Of a stretch of DNA of 64,000 bases, positions 49,607 through 60,294 are shown one piece after another (within the stretch, counting starts at the first letter, position 1; each line of letters opens with the position of its first letter). The stretch is from positions 102,254 through 166,253 of the forward strand of contig JAKFVL010000018.1 in assembly GCA_021732215.1 (NCBI GenBank). The letters run 5' to 3'. The DNA comes from Hyphomicrobiales bacterium (GTDB lineage: Bacteria; Pseudomonadota; Alphaproteobacteria; Rhizobiales; Xanthobacteraceae). The notes under the pieces are model-generated. The model was not told the DNA's origin. It saw nothing but the letters and a program-made list of their open reading frames with translations, and did no database searches. The position numbers and the translations under genes were made by a program.

Positions 49607-49642
49607 GAAAACAGGCCGGATATTGTGGAGAACAGCCGCCGC

Positions 49643-50860
49643 CTAAAGCAATTCCGGGGTCGAGTCAAAGAGCCGTCCATGCTCGGTCAGCGCGAACCGG
49701 TCGGTCATTCCGGCAATGAAATCGCCAATCCTGCGTTCGTTCGCAATCGCCGGAGCGCCGCCGTCGGGCAACCATTCCGGCGGCATTTCGTCAGGATCGC
49801 TGCGATATCGCTTGAAAAGATCGCGGACCACCGTTTCGGCCTCACCCATGATCCGCATGATGCGATTATGGCGGTACATCCGTTCCCTGAGAAACGCCTT
49901 GATCGCGCGCTCCGCGGTTGCAGCGGCCGGCGGGAAACCGGCAACCGGCTTTCCCAGCGACCGAACGTCGTCGACCGACACTGGTCTTTCCGCATCGATG
50001 CACCGCTGCGTTTCCGCCGCGACCGCCGAGATGAAATATGAGATGATCTCACGGATCAGTTCGGCGCCCCTGCGAGCTTCATCCAGAGCCGGAAACCGGG
50101 CATCGATCGCCTCGATCATTTCGGCAATCGCCGGCACAGCCCGCAGATCGTCAATTTCAAACAGCCCGGCCCGCAAACCGTCGTCGATGTCATGCGCGTC
50201 GTAGGCGATGTCGTCGGCGAGCGCCGCGACCTGCGCCTCGATGGACGCATGGCTCCACAGTTCGAGATCGTGCTTGCGAACATATTCGGCGAGCGCCATC
50301 GGCACGCCGGTTTCGCGATAACGCCCGATCGCGTTGCCGACGCGGTCGGTCAGCGGTCCGTTGTGCTTGACGATGCCCTCGAGCGACTCCCAGGTCAGGT
50401 TGAGGCCGTCGAATAAGGGATAGCGCCGCTCCAGCGTAGTGACCACCCGCAGGCTCTGCGCGTTGTGATCGAAGCCGCCAAAACCCTTCAGGCAGGCGTC
50501 CAGCGCGCGCTCCCCCGCGTGGCCGAACGGCGGATGCCCGAGGTCGTGGGCGAGCGCCAGCGTCTCGGTCAGGTCTTCGTCGAGGCCGAGTTGCCGCGCC
50601 AGCGCGCGGGCAATCTGGGCGACCTCGAGCGAATGGGTGAGCCGAGTGCGATAGTGATCGCCTTCGTGAAACACAAACACCTGCGTCTTGTGCTTGAGGC
50701 GACGGAAGGCAGTCGAATGGATCACCCGGTCGCAATCGCGCCGGAAGGCGCTGCGGGTCTTGCTCGGCGGCTCCGGATACGCACGGCCGCGGGTCTTGTC
50801 CGGATCGCAGGCATAGGCCTTGCGGGAGCTGGTACCGCCGATCTGAAGTTCCTGCACCAT
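49643..50860 (-). CDS. dgt: Deoxyguanosinetriphosphate triphosphohydrolase-like protein
   Basis: HD-domain dNTP triphosphohydrolase of 405 residues, releasing tripolyphosphate from dNTPs. Metal ligands are in [45 protein letters not shown] (H...HD), and the third is in [15 protein letters not shown]. It begins with the usual [31 protein letters not shown]. First gene of the long minus-strand cluster ending at nlpD. Confidence 0.94.
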   Translation of the reverse strand: MVQELQIGGTSSRKAYACDPDKTRGRAYPEPPSKTRSAFRRDCDRVIHSTAFRRLKHKTQVFVFHEGDHYRTRLTHSLEVAQIARALARQLGLDEDLTETLALAHDLGHPPFGHAGERALDACLKGFGGFDHNAQSLRVVTTLERRYPLFDGLNLTWESLEGIVKHNGPLTDRVGNAIGRYRETGVPMALAEYVRKHDLELWSHASIEAQVAALADDIAYDAHDIDDGLRAGLFEIDDLRAVPAIAEMIEAIDARFPALDEARRGAELIREIISYFISAVAAETQRCIDAERPVSVDDVRSLGKPVAGFPPAAATAERAIKAFLRERMYRHNRIMRIMGEAETVVRDLFKRYRSDPDEMPPEWLPDGGAPAIANERRIGDFIAGMTDRFALTEHGRLFDSTPELL

Positions 50861-51099
50861 TCGAGGCCAAATCCCATTTCAGGACTTCAGATCGAGAGCG
50901 TCACCAGAATCCTTAGTTTGCTAGTACCCTCTGGCTTCCAAAGTCTGCGTAACCAGATGGCGGCGATGACTGAACGAACTTCGGAAACCGGGTACTGGTC
51001 ATTCCGGCCGGCACGTTCAATCACACCCTTTTGGCATTTGATTCTTAAGCCACGGGCACTTAACTATAGGGGTAGACGAGATTCAAACGGAACACCGCC

Positions 51100-51429
51100 A
51101 TGACCGATAACGTAACGATCAGCGAACGAGCCGCCCGCCGGATCGGCCAGATTCTGAAATCGGAAGGTGCCGGCGCTATGCTGCGGATCAGCGTTGAGGG
51201 CGGCGGCTGCTCGGGATTCCAGTACAAGTTCGACGTCGAACGCACCCAAGCGGGCGATGACCTGGTGATCTCGCGGGACGACGCGGTGGTGCTGGTCGAT
51301 CCGGCCTCCGTTCCGTTTCTCGCAGGCTCCGAGGTCGATTTCGTGGACGACCTGATCGGCGCGTCGTTCCGGGTCAACAACCCGAACGCCACCGCCTCCT
51401 GCGGCTGCGGGACCAGTTTCTCGATCTGA
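51100..51429 (+). CDS. erpA: Iron-sulfur cluster insertion protein, ErpA/IscA type
   Basis: A-type carrier of 109 residues with the three conserved cysteines C37 (GGGCSGFQY), C101 and C103 (ASCGCGTSFSI). It delivers [4Fe-4S] clusters to apo-enzymes. It is transcribed alone, 239 bp from divergent dgt, and converges on the glycosyltransferase gene with a 5-bp gap. ErpA and IscA are hard to separate by sequence; no suf or isc genes are adjacent, which favours ErpA. Confidence 0.9.
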   Translation: MTDNVTISERAARRIGQILKSEGAGAMLRISVEGGGCSGFQYKFDVERTQAGDDLVISRDDAVVLVDPASVPFLAGSEVDFVDDLIGASFRVNNPNATASCGCGTSFSI

Positions 51430-51434
51430 ACGGG

Positions 51435-52211
51435 CTACGCACCGTTTTTTGGCGCAAGGGCCTTCAACTCCTGGCGCAGATTATAATAGTGCCGTCCGAA
51501 GTGATCGAAGAACCGTCTCGTCTTGCCCACGAACGTGATCAACGTCGACTTGCTCTCCCAAATTCGGGTGCTCGACGACGTGTCATCCCCCCAAAAGAAC
51601 GGATAGGGGCGTAAGGCCAGACTCGGCAGACCGTGCGACCAGAACCGATCGACGTACCGGTCCACCGGCTCGCGCCAGCACTCCGCGCCAGCGAGCAAGG
51701 TTTCCGCCCCGCGCGGCGAGATCGCGTAAGACTGCAAGCCGGCCGGCCCTCGCAAAAACCGGATCAGCGTCATGCCATCGACGCTCCGCACCTGGCGGAA
51801 CGGCCGTTCGTTCAAACCGAAAAGGCGGATCAGTGGATACTCCGCCATCAAAGGCTTCAATATCCCGATCGTGCGCCGAAAATGTGGAAGGGCTGCCACG
51901 TCATCTTCCATCACAATAATCGGCTTGCCAACTTCAACGCAGCGCTGCCACGCGAGATAGTGGCTTCCGAAGCAGCCGACAGCACCCGGGGTGAGCGGTT
52001 TGCCATAGTACCAGATGGACTGCGAAGGATCGTAGTGACTCATCAGCGGGTGATCGCCACGCGAGCCATCGACCGCCGTCAGGAACTCAAACGGTATATT
52101 TGAATCCGCAAACTGCGCGACAATGCTCTTGCGGCGATTGGCCGCCCGCTCAAGGTTGATGACCACGATTGGCATCGTGTCATCGGTGACAGATGCAGCC
52201 GGTTTGGTCAT
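51435..52211 (-). CDS. Glycosyltransferase family 25 (LPS-type) protein
   Basis: The 258-residue enzyme has the GT25 pattern: PIVVINLERAANRRKSIVAQF, the region GAVGCFGSHYLAWQRCVEVGKPIIVMEDDVAALPHF with the metal-binding EDD, and PAGLQSYAISPRGAETLL. GT25 enzymes add sugars to lipooligosaccharide or glycoproteins. Its ATG overlaps the stop of the RND pump gene (ATGA, 52208-52211), so it is translated with an efflux system. The start could be M13. Confidence 0.85.
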   Translation of the reverse strand: MTKPAASVTDDTMPIVVINLERAANRRKSIVAQFADSNIPFEFLTAVDGSRGDHPLMSHYDPSQSIWYYGKPLTPGAVGCFGSHYLAWQRCVEVGKPIIVMEDDVAALPHFRRTIGILKPLMAEYPLIRLFGLNERPFRQVRSVDGMTLIRFLRGPAGLQSYAISPRGAETLLAGAECWREPVDRYVDRFWSHGLPSLALRPYPFFWGDDTSSSTRIWESKSTLITFVGKTRRFFDHFGRHYYNLRQELKALAPKNGA

Positions 52212-55200
52212 TCCGCAGCGGCGGCGCGCGGCGCTTCGGCGACCGGCTCCTGGAAATCAGGCTCGAGGCGGCGCTTGAGGCGGCGATCGATGCGGTCAAG
52301 ATAGATATAGATCACCGGCGTGATGTAGAGCGTCAGCAATTGCGACAGCAGCAAGCCGCCGACCACGGACACACCGAGCGGCTGGCGCAGTTCGGCCCCC
52401 GCGCCCGCGCCAAGCGCGATCGGAAGCGTTCCGAAGATCGCCGCGAACGTCGTCATCATAATGGGGCGGAACCGCATCAGCGCCGCCTCGCGGATCGCAT
52501 GCTCCGCACTCAGACCCACTTGCCGCCGCTCGATGGCGAAATCGACCATCATGATGGCGTTCTTCTTGACGATGCCGACCAGCATGACGATGCCGATCAT
52601 GGCGATCACCGACAGATCCATCTTGAACAGGATCAGGGTCAGGATCGCACCGATGCCCGCCGATGGCAGGCCGGAAATGATGGTGATCGGGTGAATGAAA
52701 CTCTCGTAGAGGATGCCGAGGATCACGAAGGCCGCGAATACGGCGGCAAGAATGAGAACGCCCTGCCCGCGCAGCGAATCCTGGAACACCTGCGCGGTTC
52801 CGGAGAAGCCCGTGAACACGGTCACCGGCAAGTTCGACGTCCGCTCGATCTCCGTGATCTTGTCGACCGCATGACCCAGCGAAACGCCTGGCGCGAGATT
52901 GAACGAGATTGTCACCGCAGGCTGCTGGGCCTGGTGATTGATCTGCAACGGTCCGACCGTCGGCACCATCCGCGCAACCGCCTCCAGCGGTATCATCTGG
53001 CTGGCGGCGGTCTTCATGTACAGCTTCGACAGGTCGGAGGGATCAGCCTTGAACCGGGGCTGCACCTCCAGAATAATCTGATAGTCGTTCGACGGCGTAT
53101 AGATCGTGCCGACCTGCCGTGCGCCGTAGGCATTGAACAGCTGATTGCGAACCTGGTCGGCGGTGATGCCGTAGACAGCCGCCTTCTCGCGGTCGATCTC
53201 GACGGTAAGCTGGGGATTTTTCAGATACAGATCGGCGGTGGCGTCGAGAATCCCATCCACCTTCTTGATCTTTTCGAGAAGCTCCGGCGCCACGCGATAC
53301 AGCGTTTCGGTATCGCCGCTTTGCAACACATACTGATACTGGCTCTTCGAGGGCCGGCCGCCGATGTTGAGATTCTGGATGCTCTGGAAAAACGCCTGAA
53401 TGCCCGGCACCTGCAGCGCCTTCTGGCGCAGGCGGGCGATCACCACCGGCGCCGGATCGCGCTCCTTGGCCGGCTTCAGGCCGATAAACAGCCGCCCGTT
53501 GTTGTTGGTCGCAATGATGCCCGTCACGCCGACCGTGCTGTTGACGAAATCGACAGCCGGATCTGCCTGTAAAATCGCAGCCAGCGCGCGGTGGCGCACG
53601 CTCATCGCCTCGAACGAGGTATCGGTCGCCGATTCCGTTGTGCCAACTAGAAAGCCGGTGTCCTCCTGAGGGAAAAAGCCCTTGGGCACGATGGTGTAAA
53701 GCCAGACCGTACCGGCCAGCGTCGCAAGCGTGACGAGCAGCATGACGCTCTTCCACGCCAGAACCTTGTCAAGCGACCATTCGTAGGCGCGCAGCCACGC
53801 CGCAAACATGCGTTCGAATCCGCGCAATACGACGTTCGGCCTGTGATTCGGATCGTGAGCTTTCAGAACCCGCGCGCACAGCATCGGCGTCAGCGTGAGC
53901 GAGACAAAACCTGACACCAGAATCGCGACCGAGATCGTGACTGCGAATTCGCGGAACACGCGACCGACGATGCCTCCCATCAGCAACACCGGAATGAATA
54001 CCGCGATCAGGGAGAAAGTGATCGAGAGGATCGTGAAGCCGATCTCGCGGGCGCCCTTCAACGCAGCCTCGTAAGGCTTCATGCCCTGCTCGATATGACG
54101 AACGATATTCTCCAGCATGACGATGGCGTCATCGACCACGAAGCCGACCGACAGCGTCAGAGCCAGCAGCGTCATGTTGTTGATCGAATAGTCCAGCACG
54201 TACATCACGGCGCAGGTGCCGAGGATGGAAATCGGCACCGCCAGCGCCGGAATGAAAGTCGCGGACGCCGAGCGCAGGAACAGGAAGATCACGACGATGA
54301 CGAGGCCGATGGCGATCAGCAGGGTTTCCTGCACGTCGGCGACCGACTGGCGCACGGAAACGGAGCGATCCAGCGTCACGGTCATTTCCACCGACGCGGG
54401 AATCTGCGCCCGCAGCGACGGCAGCTTGGCGCGGATGCCATCGACAACCGCAACCGCGTTGGCGTCGGGTTGCTTCTGGATGCCGAGCACGATCGACCGC
54501 TGGCCATTGAACCAGGTCGCGACTTTGTCGTTTTCGACGCTGTCATAGACTTTGGCGACTTCGTCGAGTTTGATCGGCGAGCCGTTACGCCACGCGACAA
54601 CGACCTGGCGATAGTCGGCCGCTTTGTCGAGCTGGCCAGAGGCCTGCAACGCAACGTCCTGACTGGGACCGTTGATCGTTCCGACCGGTGTCGAGGAATT
54701 GGCGCGCGATACAGCAGTACGGATATCCTCAAGCGCGAGACCGCGCGCCGCGGCCGCCTCCGGATCGGCCTGCACCCGGATCGCGAACTTCTGCGGCCCG
54801 AAAATCTGGACCTGGGCGACGCCGGGAATCTGCGACAGCGATTGTCCGAGAACGATGTCGGCGTAGTCGTTGACCGCGGAGAGCGGAAGCGTGGAAGACG
54901 ACAGCGAAACAAACAAGATTGCGAACTCCGCCGGATTGACCTTGCGGAAGCTCGGCGGCGTAGTCAGTTCGATCGGCAACCGGCGCTGCGCGATGGTAAG
55001 CGCGGTCTGCACATCGAGCGCGGCCGCGTCGATGTTGCGGTTGAGGTCGAACTGGATGGTGATCGCCGTGGTGCCCTGCGCCGACGTCGACGACATCGAC
55101 GTGATACCGGCAATGGTCGACAGCTGACGCTCGATCGGTCCGGCAACCGACGCAGCCATGGTGTCGGCGCTGGCGCCCGGCAGCGTTGCGGTGACGGCGA

Positions 55201-55333
55201 TGGTCGGGAAGTCCACTTTGGGAAGCGCGGAAACCGGAAGCAGCCGGAAGCCGAACACGCCGAACGCAATGATCGACGCCGTCATCAGGGTCGTCATGAC
55301 CGGGCGGCGGATACAAAGCTCGGAGAGGTTCAT
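52208..55333 (-). CDS. RND efflux transporter, MdtB/MdtC-type inner-membrane pump
   Basis: The 1041-residue protein is a full HAE1-type RND pump with twelve helices and two large periplasmic loops. The proton-relay pair is visible in helix 4 (LTLSVGFVVDDAIVMLENIVRHIEQG). The N-terminus reads MNLSELCIRRPVMTTLMTASIIAFG, as in MdtBC/AcrB relatives. The 3-bp gap to the upstream adaptor gene and overlap with the GT25 gene make one operon. No outer-membrane TolC-like channel is present in the window. Substrates unknown. Confidence 0.93.
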   Translation of the reverse strand: MNLSELCIRRPVMTTLMTASIIAFGVFGFRLLPVSALPKVDFPTIAVTATLPGASADTMAASVAGPIERQLSTIAGITSMSSTSAQGTTAITIQFDLNRNIDAAALDVQTALTIAQRRLPIELTTPPSFRKVNPAEFAILFVSLSSSTLPLSAVNDYADIVLGQSLSQIPGVAQVQIFGPQKFAIRVQADPEAAAARGLALEDIRTAVSRANSSTPVGTINGPSQDVALQASGQLDKAADYRQVVVAWRNGSPIKLDEVAKVYDSVENDKVATWFNGQRSIVLGIQKQPDANAVAVVDGIRAKLPSLRAQIPASVEMTVTLDRSVSVRQSVADVQETLLIAIGLVIVVIFLFLRSASATFIPALAVPISILGTCAVMYVLDYSINNMTLLALTLSVGFVVDDAIVMLENIVRHIEQGMKPYEAALKGAREIGFTILSITFSLIAVFIPVLLMGGIVGRVFREFAVTISVAILVSGFVSLTLTPMLCARVLKAHDPNHRPNVVLRGFERMFAAWLRAYEWSLDKVLAWKSVMLLVTLATLAGTVWLYTIVPKGFFPQEDTGFLVGTTESATDTSFEAMSVRHRALAAILQADPAVDFVNSTVGVTGIIATNNNGRLFIGLKPAKERDPAPVVIARLRQKALQVPGIQAFFQSIQNLNIGGRPSKSQYQYVLQSGDTETLYRVAPELLEKIKKVDGILDATADLYLKNPQLTVEIDREKAAVYGITADQVRNQLFNAYGARQVGTIYTPSNDYQIILEVQPRFKADPSDLSKLYMKTAASQMIPLEAVARMVPTVGPLQINHQAQQPAVTISFNLAPGVSLGHAVDKITEIERTSNLPVTVFTGFSGTAQVFQDSLRGQGVLILAAVFAAFVILGILYESFIHPITIISGLPSAGIGAILTLILFKMDLSVIAMIGIVMLVGIVKKNAIMMVDFAIERRQVGLSAEHAIREAALMRFRPIMMTTFAAIFGTLPIALGAGAGAELRQPLGVSVVGGLLLSQLLTLYITPVIYIYLDRIDRRLKRRLEPDFQEPVAEAPRAAAAE

Positions 55334-55336
55334 CGC

Positions 55337-56470
55337 CTACACCCCGGCCTTGCGCTGCCGAACCTCGACCTTGCTGCCGCTCGTCAGCAGAAGCTGGCCG
55401 TCGGTCACAACTTCCTCGCCGCCGTCGAGTCCTTTGGAGATCACCGAAAGGCCTTGCAGCGTGCGGCTGACATCGACCGGCTGCACCGTCGCCGCGCCGT
55501 TCTTGACCAGGAACACGAAATTTCCCGACTGGCTGCGTTGGACCGCCGCCGAGGGCACAACGACAGCCTCCTCGGTGCGAACCGTCAGCTTGGCGGTGAC
55601 CAGCGTTCCGGGCCAAAGAAGTTCGCTCCGGTTGTCCATCATGCCGCGCACCGTCACCATGCCGGTCTGTGCGTCGACGGTGTTCTCCACCATCGCGATC
55701 TTGCCGCTTTCGGATTTGCCGTTGCCGGGCACGGTCGCCAGCACGCTGGAGAGGCCGGCACCCATGCCGTCGCGCAATTCGCCCAGCACGCGCTGCGGCA
55801 CCGCGAAGGTTACGTAGACCGGCGCCATCTGATTCAGCGTCGCCATCGGCGTGAGATCGGCCGGCCGCACGAAGTTGCCGATCTTGACCGCGGCCGCGCT
55901 GATGCGGCCGGAGAACGGCGCGCGGATCTCTGTGTAGCTCTTCTGCACACGGAGGTTTTCGAGAAGCGACTCGGCGGCCTTGATGGTGCCGGCGAGAATA
56001 TCTGCCTGCGTCCTGGCGTTGTCGACGTTGACCTGGGTGGTCGCGCCCTTGGCAATGAGTTCGCTGAAACGTTTCAGATCGCGCTCTGCGCCCGCCAGCT
56101 GCGCCTGATCGCGTGCGAGTGTGCCTTCGGCCTGCGCGATCTGGGCATCGATCTGCCGGGAATCGAGCGTGAACAGCTTGTCGCCTTCCTGGACGCGGGC
56201 GCCGTCTTCGAAATGAACCCCGACTATGGTGGTCTCGATGCGTGACTTGATCGCGACACTCGCAATCGGCGTCACCGTGCCGATGGAATCCACTTCCATT
56301 GGCACAGTTCGCCGTTCGGCCTTCGCCGTCTCGACAGAAATCGTTCGGACACGCTGTTGCGGCGCCTGCGCGTTCGCTCCGGCGCCGAGCCATGACGAGC
56401 GAGTGGCGAACGCAGCCGCGGCAACGCCTCCAACAATAACAACGGCCAGCAGCCAGCTACGTCGCGTCAT
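55337..56470 (-). CDS. RND efflux periplasmic adaptor subunit (MdtA-like)
   Basis: The 377-residue membrane fusion protein has an N-terminal signal anchor (WLLAVVIVGGVAAAAFATRS) and a lipoyl half-motif VETTIVGVHFEDGARVQEGDKLFTLD. A long alpha-helical hairpin follows (QIAQAEGTLARDQAQLAGAERDLKRFSELIAKGATTQVNVD), then the beta-barrel domain and membrane-proximal VVPSAAVQRSQSGNFVFLV. It links the RND pump at 52208 to an outer-membrane channel encoded elsewhere. Confidence 0.93.
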   Translation of the reverse strand: MTRRSWLLAVVIVGGVAAAAFATRSSWLGAGANAQAPQQRVRTISVETAKAERRTVPMEVDSIGTVTPIASVAIKSRIETTIVGVHFEDGARVQEGDKLFTLDSRQIDAQIAQAEGTLARDQAQLAGAERDLKRFSELIAKGATTQVNVDNARTQADILAGTIKAAESLLENLRVQKSYTEIRAPFSGRISAAAVKIGNFVRPADLTPMATLNQMAPVYVTFAVPQRVLGELRDGMGAGLSSVLATVPGNGKSESGKIAMVENTVDAQTGMVTVRGMMDNRSELLWPGTLVTAKLTVRTEEAVVVPSAAVQRSQSGNFVFLVKNGAATVQPVDVSRTLQGLSVISKGLDGGEEVVTDGQLLLTSGSKVEVRQRKAGV

Positions 56471-56650
56471 GACTTTTCACGTCCAGCAACCCATCTAGCA
56501 CATGCCGGATTTTCCAGGAGCACCGGATCGTACCGTTAACCCCTTGAAACCAGCTTTATTTCGTTGGTGTATCGAGTCTCGACGGTTTATCACAGCGCAG
56601 ACCGCCGGGGTATGCCCGGCTCATGAATTATAGCTAATGTTGAAGCGCGT

Positions 56651-57445
56651 ATGATCCGCATCGCAACATGGAATGTGAACTCAGTCAGGCAACGGCTTGA
56701 GCATCTGCTGCGCTGGCTGAAAGACACCTCGCCCGACATCGTCTGCCTGCAGGAAATCAAATGCCTCGATGAGGCGTTCCCGCGCGAACCGATCGAGGCG
56801 CTCGGTTACAACGTCGTGACGCACGGCCAGAAGACCTTCAACGGGGTAGCATTGCTCTCCCGCCTTCGATTCGATGAAACGAAACCGCGGCTGTCCGGCG
56901 ACGACGAAGACGTTCAGGCGCGTTTTCTTGAGGGAATCGTTCCGCTCAAGCACGGAGTGTTGCGCGTCGGATGTCTCTATCTGCCCAACGGGAACCCGGT
57001 CAACACCGAGAAATATCCATACAAACTCAAATGGATGTTGCGGCTTCTTGAGTATTCAAAGGAACGCCTGGCGAACGAGGACACCTTCGTGCTCGCCGGC
57101 GATTTCAACGTCATCCCCGACGAACGGGATGTTTACGATCCGCGCGCATGGCTCAACGACGCGCTGTTCCTGCCCCAGACCCGTGAGCGGTTTCAGTCGT
57201 TGCTGAATCTCGGTCTGACCGACGCGCTCAGGGCAACAACCGATGCCGCCGGTCAGTATTCATTCTGGGACTATCAGGGCGGCGGCTGGGCCAAGAACAA
57301 CGGCATCCGGATCGATCATCTTTTGCTGTCACCGCAGGCCAGCGACCGCCTGTCGCAGGCCGGGATCGACAAGCATCTCCGCGGCTGGGAAAAAGCCTCC
57401 GATCACGTTCCGGTGTGGATCGATCTCGATCTGGAAGCGGCCTAA
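56651..57445 (+). CDS. xthA: Exodeoxyribonuclease III
   Basis: AP endonuclease/3'-exonuclease of base-excision repair, 264 residues. Catalytic residues lie in ATWNVNSVRQRLEHLL (Asn), VCLQEIKCLDEAFP (Glu), LAGDFNVIPDERDVYDP (Asp-Asn) and the C-terminal SDHVPVWIDLDLE (Asp-His). It is divergent from the efflux operon, and its 3' end abuts a palindromic repeat shared with the convergent ExoR-like gene. Confidence 0.95.
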   Translation: MIRIATWNVNSVRQRLEHLLRWLKDTSPDIVCLQEIKCLDEAFPREPIEALGYNVVTHGQKTFNGVALLSRLRFDETKPRLSGDDEDVQARFLEGIVPLKHGVLRVGCLYLPNGNPVNTEKYPYKLKWMLRLLEYSKERLANEDTFVLAGDFNVIPDERDVYDPRAWLNDALFLPQTRERFQSLLNLGLTDALRATTDAAGQYSFWDYQGGGWAKNNGIRIDHLLLSPQASDRLSQAGIDKHLRGWEKASDHVPVWIDLDLEAA

Positions 57446-57471
57446 GCCGCAGCATCGATATTTTCTTTTAC

Positions 57472-57520
57472 GCGCGTATTCTGATCGCAAAACCGGTATC
57501 CACTTTTGCGGAATACGCGC
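57472..57520. repeat. Palindromic repeat between xthA and the ExoR-like gene
   Basis: GCGCGTATTC (57472-57481) and GAATACGCGC (57511-57520) enclose inner arms GCAAAA/TTTTGC and the core ACCGGTATCCA. It is related to the scpA-scpB element at 44311-44359. It lies between two convergent genes, directly before the ExoR-like stop, and may act as a bidirectional terminator; that is inference. Confidence 0.78.
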
Positions 57521-58348
57521 TTAATCGCGCTGGCCGCGGACCCAGCGCTCAAGCATCTGCAACGCCATGGTGCGGTCGTTCTCCGAGGCCTTCTTCATCG
57601 CGTTGCTGTAGCTGTCCCTGATCCAGGTATCGCCCGGAGCAGCGCTGTCACGGGCCAGCGTCAGGAACATCAGACCCTTCGCAGCCTGTCGCGGCAGGTA
57701 ATCGCCGTTGAACATCAGCTGCCCCATCAGCGCCTGTGCCTGATAGTGGTTCTTCTGGACCGCAAGGCTCAGCCAGCGGACGCCCGACTTGGCATCACGC
57801 GGCGAAACCGAATTGTCGAGGAACATACGCGCGAGATTGTACTGCGCATCTGCATTGCCAAAGTATGACGCCGCATAGTGGAACATTTCGCGTGCACGAT
57901 CCGGATCGGCCACCACCTTCGAATTCGGGATGCCATCGAGGTAATAACGGCCGAGCGCGACAAATGCCCGGGCGACGATGCTTGCCTGCGGCGCAGACGG
58001 ACTGTCCTCGGCGTGCGCGCTGGCGATACGGCTGAAATATTCGAACGCACGCATGTCGTCCTGGGCAACGCCGTCGCCGACCGCATACATCTGGCCGAGC
58101 TTCCACTGCGCGATCGGATGACCACCTTCCGCAGCGTATTGAAGCGCAGACAACGACGGATTGATTGCAGCCGCAACCGGCGGCGTGGCTTTCTTAAGCG
58201 CCGGCGCGGTGCCGGGCTGGGGAGAAGCAATGGGGAGCGCCGCATCGGGCCCGGTGACCGGATTGCCTTCAAATGCAATCGAAGGAGACGCCGCGACTGC
58301 GACGCCAGCCATCAATGCAACAGCAATGAACCGGTTAGAGGTCCGCAT
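57521..58348 (-). CDS. Sel1-repeat exported protein, ExoR-like
   Basis: A 275-residue protein with a signal peptide ([21 protein letters not shown]) and several Sel1/TPR-like repeats ([43 protein letters not shown]...[54 protein letters not shown]). This matches the periplasmic ExoR regulator of Rhizobiales, which inhibits the ExoS sensor kinase. No exoS/chvI genes are in the window. ATG at 58348 is chosen over a GTG at 58363; either way it overlaps the ilvD 3' end by 14-29 bp. Confidence 0.78.
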   Translation of the reverse strand: MRTSNRFIAVALMAGVAVAASPSIAFEGNPVTGPDAALPIASPQPGTAPALKKATPPVAAAINPSLSALQYAAEGGHPIAQWKLGQMYAVGDGVAQDDMRAFEYFSRIASAHAEDSPSAPQASIVARAFVALGRYYLDGIPNSKVVADPDRAREMFHYAASYFGNADAQYNLARMFLDNSVSPRDAKSGVRWLSLAVQKNHYQAQALMGQLMFNGDYLPRQAAKGLMFLTLARDSAAPGDTWIRDSYSNAMKKASENDRTMALQMLERWVRGQRD

Positions 58349-60059
58349 AGGCTGTTTTCTCACCTGCGCCGCCCGGATGGGTCACGGCGCCATACAAGGC
58401 AGGTCCGACCTGCTGGGCATATTTCCAGATCGCGCCCGAGCCATAATTGTGCTCGCGCGGCTTCCAGCTCTTCTTCCGTTCGGCCAGTTCAGTGTCCGAC
58501 AGCCGGACGTTGATAGTGCCGATGTCGGCGTCGAGTTCGATGATGTCGCCGTTCCGGATCAGACCGATCGGGCCGCCAACCGCGGCCTCAGGACCGACAT
58601 GACCGATGCAGAACCCGCGCGTGGCGCCCGAAAAACGTCCGTCGGTGATGAGCGCAACCTTGCCGCCCATGCCCTGCCCGGTCAGCGCTGCCGTGGTCTG
58701 AAGCATCTCGCGCATGCCTGGACCGCCCTTCGGTCCCTCGTAACGAATGACAAGCACTTCGCCTTCCTTGTACGTCTTGTTCTTCACGGCCACGAACGCA
58801 TCTTCTTCGCAATCGAAGCAGCGCGCTGGTCCGGTGAATTTCAAGTTGGACATACCGGCGACTTTCACGATCGCACCATCGGGTGCGAGATTTCCCTTGA
58901 GGCCGACGACGCCACCCGTGGCGGTGATCGGCTTGTTCGCAGGACGAACCACATCCTGGTTAGGATTCCATTTCACCGACTTCAGATTCTCGGCAATCGT
59001 GCGTCCCGTGACCGTGATGCAATCGCCATGGAGATAGCCGTTGTCGAGCAGGGTCTTCATCAGAATTGGAATGCCGCCAACCTCGAACATGTCTTTGGCG
59101 ACATAACGGCCACCCGGCTTCAAATCCGCGACATACGGTGTCTTTTTGAAGATTTCCGCCACATCGAACAGATTGAACTCGATACCGCATTCGTGAGCGA
59201 TCGCAGGCAGATGCAGCGCTGCATTGGTCGATCCACCTGAGGCCGCGACAACGGCGGCTGCGTTTTCCAATGACTTGCGCGTGACGATATCGCGAGGGCG
59301 GATATTGAGCGAGATCAGCTCCATGACTTTTTCGCCTGCAGTCGTGCAGAACGCATCGCGGATTTCGTAAGGCGCGGGCGCGCCGGCCGAATACGGCAGC
59401 GCGAGGCCGATGGCTTCCGAAACGGTCGCCATGGTGTTGGCGGTGAACTGCGCGCCGCAAGCACCAGCCGATGGACAGGCGACGCGCTCGATTTCATCGA
59501 GGTCTTCGTCTGACATCTCGCCGATCGAGTGCTTGCCGACAGCCTCGAACATATCCTGCACTGTGACTTGCTGGCCGCGGAAATTACCCGGCAGGATCGA
59601 GCCGCCATAAATGAAAACCGATGGCACATTCAGGCGAACCATCGCCATCATCATGCCCGGAAGGGATTTGTCGCAACCGGCCAAACCCACCAGCGCGTCG
59701 TAGGCATGGCCGCGCATCGTGAGCTCGACCGAATCGGCAATGGCCTCGCGCGATGGCAGCGAAGAGCGCATGCCGTCATGGCCCATAGCGATACCGTCGG
59801 TCACGGTGATGGTGCAGAACTCGCGTGGGGTGCCGCCGGCAGACGCTACGCCCTTCTTGACCGCCTGGGCTTGCCGCATCAGGGCGATATTGCAGGGAGC
59901 CGCTTCATTCCAGCACGATGCCACGCCAACGAATGGCTGGTGAATCTGCTGGGTGGTCAGACCCATCGCGTAGAGATACGAGCGATGCGGCGCCCGTTCC
60001 GGGCCTTCCGTCACATGGCGGCTCGGCAGTCTCGACTTGATGTTGGTCTTGGCGTCCAT
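58335..60059 (-). CDS. ilvD: Dihydroxy-acid dehydratase
   Basis: Iron-sulfur enzyme of branched-chain amino acid synthesis, 574 residues. Cluster cysteines are in [34 protein letters not shown] and [16 protein letters not shown], and the C-terminal [20 protein letters not shown] is diagnostic. It is probably transcribed together with the downstream ExoR-like gene, which it overlaps. No other ilv genes are nearby. Confidence 0.96.
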   Translation of the reverse strand: MDAKTNIKSRLPSRHVTEGPERAPHRSYLYAMGLTTQQIHQPFVGVASCWNEAAPCNIALMRQAQAVKKGVASAGGTPREFCTITVTDGIAMGHDGMRSSLPSREAIADSVELTMRGHAYDALVGLAGCDKSLPGMMMAMVRLNVPSVFIYGGSILPGNFRGQQVTVQDMFEAVGKHSIGEMSDEDLDEIERVACPSAGACGAQFTANTMATVSEAIGLALPYSAGAPAPYEIRDAFCTTAGEKVMELISLNIRPRDIVTRKSLENAAAVVAASGGSTNAALHLPAIAHECGIEFNLFDVAEIFKKTPYVADLKPGGRYVAKDMFEVGGIPILMKTLLDNGYLHGDCITVTGRTIAENLKSVKWNPNQDVVRPANKPITATGGVVGLKGNLAPDGAIVKVAGMSNLKFTGPARCFDCEEDAFVAVKNKTYKEGEVLVIRYEGPKGGPGMREMLQTTAALTGQGMGGKVALITDGRFSGATRGFCIGHVGPEAAVGGPIGLIRNGDIIELDADIGTINVRLSDTELAERKKSWKPREHNYGSGAIWKYAQQVGPALYGAVTHPGGAGEKTAYADL

Positions 60060-60294
60060 CTGTTCCGTACCCCACAGCCACTGAAAAACGCGGAAAATCG
60101 GGATAATTTTCCAAAACCTTCAACGCGGCTGGGCGATTAGCCTGTGAAGACATGATTTCACGAAGCCGTGTGGCTAAATCGCGGCGCAAGCAAGCGCCCG
60201 ATGCGGCGACGGTTAAATGTTCAGGAAGTGTGGTAAGGAAGCAACATTCGTTGCACGCCTGCCACCCGCTCTCGTTACCTTCGCCCTTAGGAAC

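Noticed and set aside
52193..56245. Two long plus-strand frames opposite the RND pump and adaptor genes
   Set aside because: Low-complexity His/Arg/Asp-rich translations without a ribosome-binding site; the minus-strand genes are unmistakable.
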